Source: Clostridia bacterium (lineage in GTDB: Bacteria > Bacillota > Clostridia > Christensenellales > Aristaeellaceae). Taken from it: a DNA stretch of 60,836 bases. The stretch covers positions 1 through 60,836 of the forward strand of contig JAFSGG010000042.1 in the NCBI GenBank assembly GCA_017434775.1. The letters run 5' to 3'. The translations under genes were made by a program, and so were the position numbers. Below are positions 42,824-50,486 of the stretch, in pieces (positions within the stretch are counted from its first letter, which is position 1; the number at the start of each line of letters is the position of its first letter). The notes below the pieces were generated by a model that worked only from the letters and a program-made list of their open reading frames with translations, did no database searches and was not told the origin of the DNA.

Positions 42824-43609
42824 TTAGTTTTCCTCCTTTCCGATGGGCAGCCATTCCAAAACGCGCTGGATTTTGTCATCCCAGTAGGGCCAGCTGTGAT
42901 TGCCGGGGCCTTCCTCATAGGTGAAATCAAGGCCCAGTTTTTCCAGATGATCTTTGAATTTCAGGTTGGACTGATAGAGAAAATCTTCCGTGCCGCACCA
43001 GCAATAAAGCTTCAAGGGGGGATTCTTTCCCTTAGCGTAATCCTCTGCTGCGGTAAAAAGATCGTTGAAATCCCATTCGCCCGGATCGTCCCCCAGAATA
43101 TCACGCCACAGGCCGGTATTTCTGTTGCCGGCTTTCCGGGCACCCACCACATCAGTGGCAGCGGAGAGGCCGGCAGCGCAAGAGAAGGTATTGTATCCGC
43201 GCAGACCGCATTTGAGCGCACCATAGCCGCCCATGGATAGGCCGGCTACAAAGGTATCTTCTCGTTTTGTGCTCATCATGGGGAAGAAGGAACGGCAGAT
43301 GGCAGGCAGTTCTTCAGAGATAAACGTCCAGTATTTTTCGCCGTAGGCCATATCGGTATAGAAGCTGAGATCGCCGGCAGGCATCACCACGGCAATGCCC
43401 TTTTCTGCGGCATAGCGTTCGATGGAAGTGCGGCGCAGCCAGATGGAGTGATCGTCGCTCATGCCGTGAAGAAGATACAGAGTGGGGCAGGTGGCAGAGG
43501 CCTTGCCATCCATGCCGATGAGGGCCTTTGCCTGTTCCGGCAGAATGACGAAAAAGTCCACTTCCATTTCCAGCGTATGAGAATAGGCGGTTAATTCAAT
43601 CAAAGCCAA
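42824..43609 (-). CDS. Esterase (alpha/beta hydrolase), tandem paralogue
   Basis: This 261-residue paralogue of the following gene has LLHGMSDDHSIW, elbow GLSMGGYGA and PGNHSWPYWDDKI. I place the start at TTG 43609 rather than ATG 43618. AAAGGA abuts that ATG with no spacing but lies 9 bases before the TTG. The TTG start also makes the N-terminus align residue for residue with the paralogue (VILP at the same distance from the start). It heads the two-gene unit from a consensus promoter. Confidence 0.87.
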   Translation of the reverse strand: MALIELTAYSHTLEMEVDFFVILPEQAKALIGMDGKASATCPTLYLLHGMSDDHSIWLRRTSIERYAAEKGIAVVMPAGDLSFYTDMAYGEKYWTFISEELPAICRSFFPMMSTKREDTFVAGLSMGGYGALKCGLRGYNTFSCAAGLSAATDVVGARKAGNRNTGLWRDILGDDPGEWDFNDLFTAAEDYAKGKNPPLKLYCWCGTEDFLYQSNLKFKDHLEKLGLDFTYEEGPGNHSWPYWDDKIQRVLEWLPIGKEEN

Positions 43610-43641
43610 GGAGATCATTCCTTTCTTTGTTTTTTGTTAGT

Positions 43642-43670
43642 ATTATACCATCGGGTCATGGCGAATGCAA
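43642..43670 (-). promoter_or_regulatory. Sigma-A promoter of the esterase pair
   Basis: On the minus strand, TTGCAT (43665-43670), 17 bases and TATAAT (43642-43647). Confidence 0.8.
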
Positions 43671-43717
43671 GAAAATCAATGCCCTGCGAATTCTTTTGTC
43701 ACCATCCCATTTTGATA

Positions 43718-43746
43718 TGGCAAGACAAGGAAAAATGTGATATGAT
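43718..43746 (+). promoter_or_regulatory. Probable sigma-A promoter of the sugar isomerase gene
   Basis: TGGCAA (43718-43723), 17 bases and TATGAT (43741-43746). The -35 is weak. It is divergent from the esterase promoter. Confidence 0.55.
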
Positions 43747-43787
43747 ATAAATACATAGAAGTGAATCATTTTGGAGGTATACCTGCT

Positions 43788-44603
43788 ATGAAGAAAATGC
43801 CTGTGGGTTATCAGCTCTATTCCGCCCGTGAAATGGTGGCAAAAGACCTGAAAGCTGTTCTTGTTTCTCTGAAGGAAATGGGTTATGACGGCGTGGAATT
43901 TGCCGGTTTCTTTGATTATACTGCCGCAGAAATTGCTGCCATGCTTGAAGAAGTGGGCCTGAAGGCCGTTTCCAGCCATGTGCCATTGGCTTCCATTGAA
44001 AAGGATATGATGGGCACCATTCTCTTCCATAAGGCTATTGGCTGTGATACCATTGTGGTTCCCTATCTGGAAGAAGAACGCCGCCCCGGAAAACCTGCTT
44101 TTGCCAAAGTGATGCAGAGCATTTATACCTTCGGCCAGATGTGCAAGGCGGAAGGCATGAAGCTTTTGTATCACAATCACGATTTTGAATTTGTGGATTT
44201 CTCCGGTATGTATGGCCTGGATTTTCTGTACGACGCCATTCCGGCGGATCTGCTTCAGACGGAAATTGACGTATGCTGGGTGAAATATTCCGGCGTGAAC
44301 CCGGCGGAATACATCCGCAAATATACCGGTCGCGCTCCCATTGTGCATCTGAAGGACTTTGTGGGCCGCAAAGGGGAAGGCACCCCTTATGGTCTTATTG
44401 GCCAGGCTAAGAAAGCGGATGCTGTTGCTTTTGAATTCCGTCCTTTCGGCCATGGCTGCCAGGATGCCGCTGCTGTGGTGGAAGCGGGCATTGATGCCGG
44501 GGCGGAATGGTTTATCATTGAGCAGGATCAGTGGTATCAGCGCACGCCCATGGAAGCGGCACAGATGAGTATGGACACCCTGAAAAAGATCGGCCTGAAA
44601 TAA
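43788..44603 (+). CDS. Sugar phosphate isomerase/epimerase (TIM-barrel, AP endonuclease 2-like)
   Basis: This 271-residue protein has the xylose-isomerase-like TIM-barrel layout: MGYDGVEFAGFF, SSHVPL, LYHNHDFEF, EIDVCWV, PIVHLKDF and a closing EQDQW. These positions supply the metal ligands (Glu, His, Asp, Glu) of the family. Substrates range from inosose to various keto-sugars and cannot be told here. The ATG at 43788 has GGAGGT upstream. It is divergent from the esterases and ends at a terminator, so it is a single-gene unit. Confidence 0.9.
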   Translation: MKKMPVGYQLYSAREMVAKDLKAVLVSLKEMGYDGVEFAGFFDYTAAEIAAMLEEVGLKAVSSHVPLASIEKDMMGTILFHKAIGCDTIVVPYLEEERRPGKPAFAKVMQSIYTFGQMCKAEGMKLLYHNHDFEFVDFSGMYGLDFLYDAIPADLLQTEIDVCWVKYSGVNPAEYIRKYTGRAPIVHLKDFVGRKGEGTPYGLIGQAKKADAVAFEFRPFGHGCQDAAAVVEAGIDAGAEWFIIEQDQWYQRTPMEAAQMSMDTLKKIGLK

Positions 44604-44615
44604 GAACATATATGG

Positions 44616-44645
44616 ATCGGCACGGCTGCGGCTGTGCCGGTTTTT
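44616..44645 (+). terminator. Intrinsic terminator after the sugar isomerase gene
   Basis: CGGCAC pairs with GTGCCG and is followed by GTTTTTC, directly upstream of the AraC gene promoter. Confidence 0.65.
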
Positions 44646-44647
44646 CA

Positions 44648-44676
44648 TTGCAGAAAGGGAAGAAGCATGATAAAAT
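44648..44676 (+). promoter_or_regulatory. Sigma-A promoter of the AraC-family gene
   Basis: TTGCAG (44648-44653), 17 bases and TAAAAT (44671-44676). Confidence 0.65.
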
Positions 44677-44697
44677 AAACGCAAAGGAGGGGAGCAT

Positions 44698-45534
44698 ATG
44701 CACAGGCTGGCAAACAGGTATCATCCCATCACCGGCACGCCGTTTCAGGCGGATGAAACATACCGGGAATATGCTCCCTGCGATGCGCTGAAACCTTATA
44801 TTCGTTGCTTCTGGGGGACGGAAAAACCGGTTTGCCCCTCAAATGTGCAGCCTGAAACAGGTATTGTGATTCCCGACACCTGCATGGACGTGATTTTTGA
44901 TATGAATTTCACCCAGAATACATTCACCAGTGTATTTTGCGGCATGGACGAAACGTCGCTGATCACGAAAGCGCAGAAAGAAAAAGAAGAAACGGCCACG
45001 TTCGGTATTCGTTTTTATGCATGGACGGCTGTATTATTTTCAGACGGCAATATGGCCGGCACAGGGAATAAACAGATGGCCTGTGAAGCGTTTTGCGAAA
45101 GAATAGAACAAGTGATAAAACCGTATGTATATGATTTCACGACGATCGACGATCTGATAGAGGCGGCCGAAAATGTGCTTTATCAGATACTGAACACAAG
45201 CAAAGCAGATCACAATGCGCTGAACGCCATCGACAGAATGATAGCAACCTGCGGCAGGGAAAGAATTCGTGATGTGTGTGAATATGCCAGTGTTTCCGCA
45301 AGAAGCCTGGAAAGAAGCTTTGAACAGATGATGGGGATATCACCCAAAGCTTTTTCATCCTTGCTGCGGTATCAGATGGTCTGGCAGGAAATGACGAAAA
45401 ACAGGTGTTTTCAGCTGCTGGATGCAGTGGAGAAATATGGTTATACAGATCAGGCCCATCTATTGCACGATTTCAAAAAGAGGCATCTGATGACCCCGTC
45501 AGATGCGCTGCGTTTTGCAAAAGAACGTCGATAA
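44698..45534 (+). CDS. AraC-family transcriptional regulator
   Basis: This 278-residue protein has a C-terminal AraC DNA-binding region (RIRDVCEYASVSARSLERSF, then YTDQAHLLHDFKKRHLMTPSD). The N-terminal domain starts YREYAPCDALKPYIRCFWG and is of the DUF6597 type found in many AraC regulators; its ligand is unknown. AAAGGAGGGG precedes the ATG. The unknown toroid-type protein gene lies 70 bases downstream and may be its target. Confidence 0.88.
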   Translation: MHRLANRYHPITGTPFQADETYREYAPCDALKPYIRCFWGTEKPVCPSNVQPETGIVIPDTCMDVIFDMNFTQNTFTSVFCGMDETSLITKAQKEKEETATFGIRFYAWTAVLFSDGNMAGTGNKQMACEAFCERIEQVIKPYVYDFTTIDDLIEAAENVLYQILNTSKADHNALNAIDRMIATCGRERIRDVCEYASVSARSLERSFEQMMGISPKAFSSLLRYQMVWQEMTKNRCFQLLDAVEKYGYTDQAHLLHDFKKRHLMTPSDALRFAKERR

Positions 45535-45604
45535 AAGTGTCGCATTTTTACAATACAGGAATCATTCACGGTGATATAGTGAGTGAGAAAGGGGAGATGA
45601 TCCG

Positions 45605-46513
45605 ATGAACGTATTCGAAAAAGCGAGGAAATTTATGTATCGCAGCGCACGGCCCATTGAATTGGCCAGGTGGCAATACCATTTTGAGAACGGAAGCAAA
45701 GAAAATGTGCTGACAGCATTGGCAGCTTTCCAGAATGAAGACGGCGGTTTCGGCCATGGATTGGAAGCAGATTCAATGAATCCCCATTCTTCGCCTATTA
45801 CCACTTGGAATGCCTGCATGATTCTTCGGGAAATTGACTGGCAGGAAAAATCGCATCCCATCGTGCAGGGAATTCTGCGTTACCTGGGAAGCGGAAAGGA
45901 TTTCAGCGAGGAACATCAGCAGTGGATGAATACCATTCCTTCCAATAATGATTATCCCCACGCCATTTGGTGGGGGTTCAAGGACGAGAGCGATTATAAG
46001 TATAATCCTACCGCTATGCTGGCCGGGTTTATCCTGAAGTTTTGCGAGCAGGGAACTGTGCTGTATGAAAAGGGAGTAAGGATCGCCAAAGAAGCAGTAG
46101 CCTGGTTTATGGAAAAGGTTCCTCAGGTGGACAGGCATGAAACAGTCTGTTTTGTGACCCTGTATGAATACCTGAAGGAAACGGAACCTGACATTGTGGA
46201 TATGGAAGCGCTGGCCTTGGCTCTGAAAACCCAGGTAAACGCCAATATCACAAGGGATACGGAAAAATGGCAGACGGAATATGTGGATAAACCTTCCGCA
46301 TTCTTTATTGTGCCAGGCAGTATGTTCTATGAAGAGAACAAAGAGATCGCTGCATTTGAATGCGAATTTATTCAGCAGACACAGCTGGCGGACGGCTCTT
46401 TCCGGGTGAACTGGCAATGGTGGAATGAATATAAGGAATTTGAAGCATCAAAATGGGTATGGAAGGGCGTTATTACGCTGGAAAATATGCGCTATATCAA
46501 GGCTTTCGAATAA
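45605..46513 (+). CDS. Alpha/alpha-toroid (terpene cyclase/prenyltransferase-like) protein of unknown function
   Basis: This 302-residue soluble protein has one clear repeat motif, LTALAAFQNEDGGFGHGLE, plus a late QLADGSFRVNWQWWNEY. Both are like the QW-type repeats of squalene cyclase/prenyltransferase alpha/alpha barrels. The DxDD catalytic motif of cyclases is not seen and the protein is half their length. I cannot assign a function. The ATG has GGGGAG upstream. It follows the AraC gene by 70 bases and ends at a terminator. Confidence 0.75.
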   Translation: MNVFEKARKFMYRSARPIELARWQYHFENGSKENVLTALAAFQNEDGGFGHGLEADSMNPHSSPITTWNACMILREIDWQEKSHPIVQGILRYLGSGKDFSEEHQQWMNTIPSNNDYPHAIWWGFKDESDYKYNPTAMLAGFILKFCEQGTVLYEKGVRIAKEAVAWFMEKVPQVDRHETVCFVTLYEYLKETEPDIVDMEALALALKTQVNANITRDTEKWQTEYVDKPSAFFIVPGSMFYEENKEIAAFECEFIQQTQLADGSFRVNWQWWNEYKEFEASKWVWKGVITLENMRYIKAFE

Positions 46514-46517
46514 GAAG

Positions 46518-46551
46518 AAAGCTGTGCGGCGTTGGCCGTACAGCTTTTTTA
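46518..46551. terminator. Bidirectional terminator between convergent genes
   Basis: The stem AAAGCTGT / ACAGCTTT, extended by CGGC / GCCG, has a T run on the plus strand. It ends the toroid-protein gene and may end the convergent XRE gene. Confidence 0.75.
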
Positions 46552-46896
46552 TCATTTCAAGGGAATGATATCCGATGCATCACCGTATAAAGGTACATTG
46601 GAATAATCGATTTTATCTATTTCTTCACGCAGATAGCGTTGGATAACGCGCATTTCATCATGGCTGCGGCGGGGAATGGCATTGACCAGACTGTCGATCA
46701 GAAAAAGATCCACACCGGTATCCAAATAATTGGCAATGGCAACCAGGGTATCCACACTGGGCACGCGGATCCCACGTTCAATATTGCTGTAGTAGGAGGC
46801 GGCTACATTGATCGCTTCAGCTACTTCCTTTTGCGTTTTGCCAAGCTGTTGGCGACGGGAACGGATGCGGTTTCCCATTTCAGAATAATCCACCAT
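46552..46896 (-). CDS. XRE-family transcriptional regulator
   Basis: This 114-residue protein has an N-terminal Cro/CI helix-turn-helix (GNRIRSRRQQLGKTQKEVAEA, recognition helix SYYSNIERGIRVPSV). A short C-terminal extension of about 40 residues has no recognised domain. It is a single-gene unit with its own promoter. Targets are unknown; it diverges from the zinc-ribbon gene and could control it. Confidence 0.9.
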   Translation of the reverse strand: MVDYSEMGNRIRSRRQQLGKTQKEVAEAINVAASYYSNIERGIRVPSVDTLVAIANYLDTGVDLFLIDSLVNAIPRRSHDEMRVIQRYLREEIDKIDYSNVPLYGDASDIIPLK

Positions 46897-46931
46897 GAGA
46901 AGACACTTCCTTTCAAATTATTTGTAAAAAC

Positions 46932-46960
46932 AGTATAAACCATGAAATGGAAAAAGTAAA
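46932..46960 (-). promoter_or_regulatory. Probable sigma-A promoter of the XRE gene
   Basis: On the minus strand, TTTACT (46955-46960), 17 bases and TATACT (46932-46937). Confidence 0.6.
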
Positions 46961-47020
46961 GTTCTGTGGAAAAATGAAGAAAATTGTCGAAAATGATGCA
47001 AATTTTTTTTGAAAAAGAGG

Positions 47021-47049
47021 TGTACAAGCGAAAAAACATGTGATATAAT
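47021..47049 (+). promoter_or_regulatory. Probable sigma-A promoter of the zinc-ribbon gene
   Basis: TGTACA (47021-47026), 17 bases and TATAAT (47044-47049). It implies an untranslated leader of about 145 bases. Confidence 0.65.
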
Positions 47050-47106
47050 GCCGATGAAGACCAAGCCCTTGGATTTATTTCAGGTGTTCCTCTTGCTTTT
47101 GTTCAT

Positions 47107-47172
47107 CGTCAGCCGACAGATGCGAAGAAGCCCACGGAAACTACCGGAACGTATCATCTCTTCGGTTTGGCG
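47107..47172 (+). promoter_or_regulatory. Predicted structured 5' leader of the zinc-ribbon gene
   Basis: The leader can fold into a three-tier helix. The outer stem pairs CGTCAGCCGA (47107-47116) with TCGGTTTGGCG (47162-47172), with one bulge. The middle stem pairs AGATG (47118-47122) with CATCT (47155-47159). The tip pairs CGG (47135-47137) with CCG (47144-47146). A further CCAAG / CTTGG hairpin lies upstream at about 47071-47082. I do not recognise it as a known riboswitch class. It ends 14 bases before the GGAGG ribosome site. Confidence 0.4.
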
Positions 47173-47199
47173 AACAAATTATTTTGGAGGGTTTACACC

Positions 47200-47487
47200 A
47201 TGTACCAGGACAAGACTCTGACTTGCCGTGAATGCGGTCAGGAATTCACCTTCACCGCTTCTGAACAGGCTTTCTACGCCGAAAAGGGCTTCCAGAACGA
47301 ACCCGGCCGCTGCCCCGCTTGCCGCGCCGCTCGTCGTGCCAATGGCAACAACAACCGTGGCGAACGCCAGATGTTCGAAGTGATCTGCGATGGTTGCGGC
47401 TGCACCACCCAGGTTCCCTTCCAGCCCCGTGGCGACAAGCCCGTGTACTGCCGCGAATGCTTCGCCAAGAATCGTCCCCAGTACTAA
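47200..47487 (+). CDS. Small zinc-ribbon protein with three CxxC pairs
   Basis: This 95-residue protein has a zinc-ribbon of the probable zinc-ribbon (zf-trcl-like) type. It starts with LTCRECGQEFTFTASEQAFY, followed by CPACR about 20 residues later, then CDGCG and CRECF. The middle is basic with NGNNNRGER. Proteins of this type are widespread in Clostridia and have no established function; nucleic-acid binding is likely. Codon bias (GGC, AAG, CGT) indicates high expression. The ATG at 47200 has GGAGG upstream. It is a single-gene unit with a long leader and a strong terminator. Confidence 0.88.
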   Translation: MYQDKTLTCRECGQEFTFTASEQAFYAEKGFQNEPGRCPACRAARRANGNNNRGERQMFEVICDGCGCTTQVPFQPRGDKPVYCRECFAKNRPQY

Positions 47488-47498
47488 GATCGGCGATC

Positions 47499-47533
47499 AC
47501 TGTGCTGCTTGAAAAAGCAGCACAGTTTTTTTG
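47499..47533 (+). terminator. Strong intrinsic terminator after the zinc-ribbon gene
   Basis: The perfect 11-base stem CTGTGCTGCTT / AAGCAGCACAG with a 4-base loop is followed by seven Ts. Confidence 0.9.
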
Positions 47534-47574
47534 TGCCAAAAAGAAAGGATTATCTGCTAAAAAAGGTGAATTTG

Positions 47575-47603
47575 TTGAAGTGATATAAAAAATATGCTAT
47601 AAT
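47575..47603 (+). promoter_or_regulatory. Sigma-A promoter of the GH39 gene
   Basis: TTGAAG (47575-47580), 17 bases and TATAAT (47598-47603), 35 bases ahead of the ATG. Confidence 0.8.
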
Positions 47604-47638
47604 TTACAAGACCAAAACTTGAAAGGAAAAAGATTCGT

Positions 47639-49141
47639 ATGATGAATGATCGTGTGTATACTGCTGATATAAACGCAAAAGAAACCTTTCGGAATAATAT
47701 GGCTTTTTGCATTGGTACAGGCCGTATGGGCCTGGCTCTGCAGGAAGAATATCAGCAGCAGATGCGCATGGTGCAGGAAGAAATCGGCTTTTCCCACATT
47801 CGCGGCCATGGCCTTTTTTGCGATGACGTGGGTATCTATTGGCCGGTAACGGACAAGGAAGGCAATGTGCTGGAAGACCGGTACAATTTCACCTATCTGG
47901 ATCGGATTTTTGATCAATACATGAAAGTCGGTCTGAAACCCTTCCTGGAACTGGGCTTTATGCCCAAGCAAATGGCCAGCGGAACGCAAACCATTTTCTA
48001 TTGGCAGGGCAATACCACCCCGCCCAAGGATCACGAAAAGTGGGCCAATATGATTAAAGCGCTGCTTGTGCATCTTTGCCAGCGTTATGGCAGGGAAGAA
48101 GTGGAAACCTGGCCGGTGGAAGTATGGAATGAACCCAATCTGCCCGGATTCTGGGAACATGCGGATCTGGAAGCTTATCTGAAGCTGTATGACGTATCGG
48201 CCCATGCCGTGAAGGAAGTATTGCCCCGGATGCGTGTTGGCGGCCCGGCCGTCTGCGGCGGCAGCCGTTGCTTTGAGTTTATTACGGCATTTCTGGATTA
48301 TTGCAGGGATCACAAAACACCTGTGGACTTTATAACCCGTCATATCTATATGGGTCAGCAGCCCAACCGGGAAGGACGGTATCTGTATCACGAAATGTGC
48401 CGGCCGGAACAGAGCATAAAAGAAGCGGAAGATACCCGCGCGCTGATTGATTCCTATCCTGAATTCAAGGGGTTTGAACTGCACATTACGGAATATAATA
48501 CATCCTACAATCCTTTCTGTCCCACCCATGATACCGTGTATAATGCGGCGCTGATTGCGGGGCTGCTTGCCAAACTGGGGGACACCTGCGCTTCCTATTC
48601 TTACTGGACGTTTGGCGATGTATTTGAAGAAATGGGTATCCCGGACCGCATTTTCCACGGCGGTTTTGGCTTGGTAGCCAATGGTATGGTGCGCAAGCCT
48701 ACCTACTGGACGTTTGAATTTTTCAAGAAGCTGGAAGGCGAAATGATTCTGCGCACGGAAGACAGCCTGTTTGTAAAGACGAAGGAAGGCAACATCCGCG
48801 GCTGTCTGTGGAATCTGGAAAAGGAAACGTTGAACATTCGGGTGAATCTGCCCGGCCTGAAAGGAAAATGGGGCGTTACCACCCGTACTGTGGATATGGA
48901 ACACGGCAATCCCCTGAAGTTTTGGGATGCGATGGGCCAGCCTGCCAGCCTGACGGAAACGCAATTGAAATTCCTGCGTGAAAACGATCGTCCTGTGGGC
49001 CGTGCCTGGAATATGGATTGCGGTGCTGATGAAGCGCACGTGGACGTGCACCTGATGGCAAATGCAGTTACATATATGGAAATGACGCCTTACAAAAAGG
49101 AAGAAAGCCTGGGCTATAAATGCCCCGGTATTTGCGAATGA
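47639..49141 (+). CDS. GH39-family glycoside hydrolase (beta-xylosidase-like)
   Basis: This 500-residue protein has a (beta/alpha)8 glycosidase domain of the GH39 type. The acid/base glutamate is in VEVWNEPNLPGFW (Glu165) and the nucleophile in HITEYNTSYNP (Glu285). A C-terminal beta domain follows. GH39 enzymes release xylose from xylo-oligosaccharides or act on other pentose or uronic substrates. There is no signal peptide, so it acts on imported oligosaccharides. It would fit downstream of the secreted GH10 xylanase encoded 1.3 kb to the right. The start ATG is 47639 (or 47642) behind GAAAGGAAAA. The MntR-like gene follows by 21 bases. Confidence 0.92.
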   Translation: MMNDRVYTADINAKETFRNNMAFCIGTGRMGLALQEEYQQQMRMVQEEIGFSHIRGHGLFCDDVGIYWPVTDKEGNVLEDRYNFTYLDRIFDQYMKVGLKPFLELGFMPKQMASGTQTIFYWQGNTTPPKDHEKWANMIKALLVHLCQRYGREEVETWPVEVWNEPNLPGFWEHADLEAYLKLYDVSAHAVKEVLPRMRVGGPAVCGGSRCFEFITAFLDYCRDHKTPVDFITRHIYMGQQPNREGRYLYHEMCRPEQSIKEAEDTRALIDSYPEFKGFELHITEYNTSYNPFCPTHDTVYNAALIAGLLAKLGDTCASYSYWTFGDVFEEMGIPDRIFHGGFGLVANGMVRKPTYWTFEFFKKLEGEMILRTEDSLFVKTKEGNIRGCLWNLEKETLNIRVNLPGLKGKWGVTTRTVDMEHGNPLKFWDAMGQPASLTETQLKFLRENDRPVGRAWNMDCGADEAHVDVHLMANAVTYMEMTPYKKEESLGYKCPGICE

Positions 49142-49162
49142 TTTAAAAGGGAGCAAAGCTGA

Positions 49163-49549
49163 ATGATTATTCATAAATCGGCAGAAGATTATCTGGAAAT
49201 GATCCTGATGATCCGGCAGCAGAAAGGGTACGTGCGCAGTATTGATGTGGCGCAGGCGCTGAAAGTGTCCAAGCCTTCTGTAAGTGTTGCCATGAAAAAA
49301 CTTCGAGAGAACGGATATATTACCTTTGATAAGGATAATTATATCCTTCTTTCTGTGACGGGTGAAAAAGTGGCCCGCCGCATGTATGAACGGCACAGAA
49401 CGCTGACAGATCTTCTGATACGCATCGGTGTAACGGAAACGACGGCCAAGGAAGATGCTTGTAAAATGGAACACGATATTTCCGAAGAAACATTCAGTGC
49501 CATTTGTCAATACATGAATGCAAATAAGAAAGAAAAGCAGGAGCCATAA
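49163..49549 (+). CDS. MntR/DtxR-family metalloregulator
   Basis: This 128-residue short DtxR-type regulator is of the MntR kind. It has an N-terminal winged helix (AEDYLEMILMIRQQKGYVRSIDVAQ, then SKPSVSVAMKKLRENGYI) and a dimerisation part with ERHRTLTDLLIRIGV and CKMEHDISEETF. Positions equivalent to the manganese ligands of B. subtilis MntR (Asp and Glu in AEDYLEM, His in ERHR, Glu-His in MEHDIS) are kept. It follows the GH39 gene by 21 bases, apparently by read-through, and ends in a terminator. Confidence 0.9.
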   Translation: MIIHKSAEDYLEMILMIRQQKGYVRSIDVAQALKVSKPSVSVAMKKLRENGYITFDKDNYILLSVTGEKVARRMYERHRTLTDLLIRIGVTETTAKEDACKMEHDISEETFSAICQYMNANKKEKQEP

Positions 49550-49563
49550 ACTCCTGCTTTTTG
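49533..49563. terminator. Bidirectional terminator overlapping the MntR-like stop codon
   Basis: AAAAGCAGGAG pairs with CTCCTGCTTTT, with the TAA in the loop. T-rich tracts are present on both strands, so it can also end the convergent acyltransferase transcript. Confidence 0.85.
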
Positions 49564-49582
49564 CTTGTGTGAAAACGATTAA

Positions 49583-50284
49583 TTAGCTTTGATCCATATA
49601 GAGAGAAGAAGGACCACTTTGCTTTTTATCGGTACGATTGAAACCGTTCAGCTGCTTTTCCAAAGAACGGACGATCGCTTCTGTCCGGACGGCTTCGGAA
49701 CGCAGGAAAGCGTCCGTAAGGCCATCTGCAGGTGTGTTTAAATGGATGGGTTCACCCACGATCAGCCGGAAACGTTTGCCAAAGAAGTAGTTGAATTCGC
49801 CGTTATGATAAAGGGGGACCACCGGCACGTTTGCTTTGCTTGCCAGGGCGACAAAGCCGGGTTTGAATTCGGTGATAACCTTATTCGCATTGCAATGGCC
49901 CTCCGGGCACATGAAAATGCTGTGCCCCTCCTGCAGACGCATACGTCCTTCTCTGAGCCAGGAAAGAGATACGTTGTGGCGATCAATGGTGATGGAGGGG
50001 GCAAAGCTGATAAACCATCCGATCAGCTTGTAATCCCGGATGATATCTGCAGCCATCATGCCGTAAAAGCGCTTTTTGTGCAGCAAGGTTTCTATGGGGG
50101 CAACATCCAGGGTATTGATATGATTGCTGACGAGGACACAAGGCCCTTGCGGAAAGCGTGCTTTCGCTTCGGACGTGGAAAAAATAAGCTTTGGACGAAA
50201 GGCTGCATAGACAAGGATCCGCAAGGTCCACAGCATGGCGTGTGAAAAGACGTTGTGCAAAAGGGTATGTATTTTTTTGAACAT
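49583..50284 (-). CDS. PlsC-type 1-acyl-glycerol-3-phosphate acyltransferase-like protein
   Basis: This 233-residue protein has the acyltransferase motifs NHINTLD (His55, Asp60), PEGHCN (Glu128) and VPVVPL. It also has a hydrophobic N-terminal segment near residues 14-30 that would tether it to the inner face of the membrane. It probably acylates lysophosphatidic acid or a related lysolipid. It is a single-gene unit from a promoter about 85 bases upstream. The start at 50284 has AGGAG at an 11-base distance, which is long but acceptable. Confidence 0.88.
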   Translation of the reverse strand: MFKKIHTLLHNVFSHAMLWTLRILVYAAFRPKLIFSTSEAKARFPQGPCVLVSNHINTLDVAPIETLLHKKRFYGMMAADIIRDYKLIGWFISFAPSITIDRHNVSLSWLREGRMRLQEGHSIFMCPEGHCNANKVITEFKPGFVALASKANVPVVPLYHNGEFNYFFGKRFRLIVGEPIHLNTPADGLTDAFLRSEAVRTEAIVRSLEKQLNGFNRTDKKQSGPSSLYMDQS

Positions 50285-50373
50285 CGTATGTTTAACTCCT
50301 GTGATGGCTTTTCAAAACCACATGTTCTTTTGTGCTGAAAATACAAGATGTGAAAGCGTTTCAATCGCAGCTC

Positions 50374-50403
50374 ATTATACAGGGAAAAATATTGCTTTGT
50401 CAA
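50374..50403 (-). promoter_or_regulatory. Sigma-A promoter of the PlsC-type gene
   Basis: On the minus strand, TTGACA (50398-50403), 18 bases and TATAAT (50374-50379). Confidence 0.8.
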
Positions 50404-50427
50404 ATGGAAGAACAGAAAGGATTAACA

Positions 50428-50462
50428 AACGAAGCCCCCGGCAAGGCTGCCGGAGGCTTCAT
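50428..50462 (-). terminator. Intrinsic terminator of the xylanase gene
   Basis: On the minus strand, GAAGCCTCCGGC pairs with GCCGGGGGCTTC (one mismatch) and runs into GTTTGTT, 24 bases after the xylanase stop. Confidence 0.75.
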
Positions 50463-50486
50463 TGCTATGGGAATTCTGATGCGGAA

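Noticed and set aside
47054-47221. A hydrophobic leader peptide starting at ATG 47054
   Set aside because: It has a hydrophobic run but no ribosome site, begins at the predicted transcription start and overlaps the zinc-ribbon start out of frame. The RNA structure is a better explanation of this region.
47597-49510. A 637-codon open frame on the minus strand
   Set aside because: It is antisense to the GH39 and MntR-like genes, whose catalytic and metal-binding motifs are intact.
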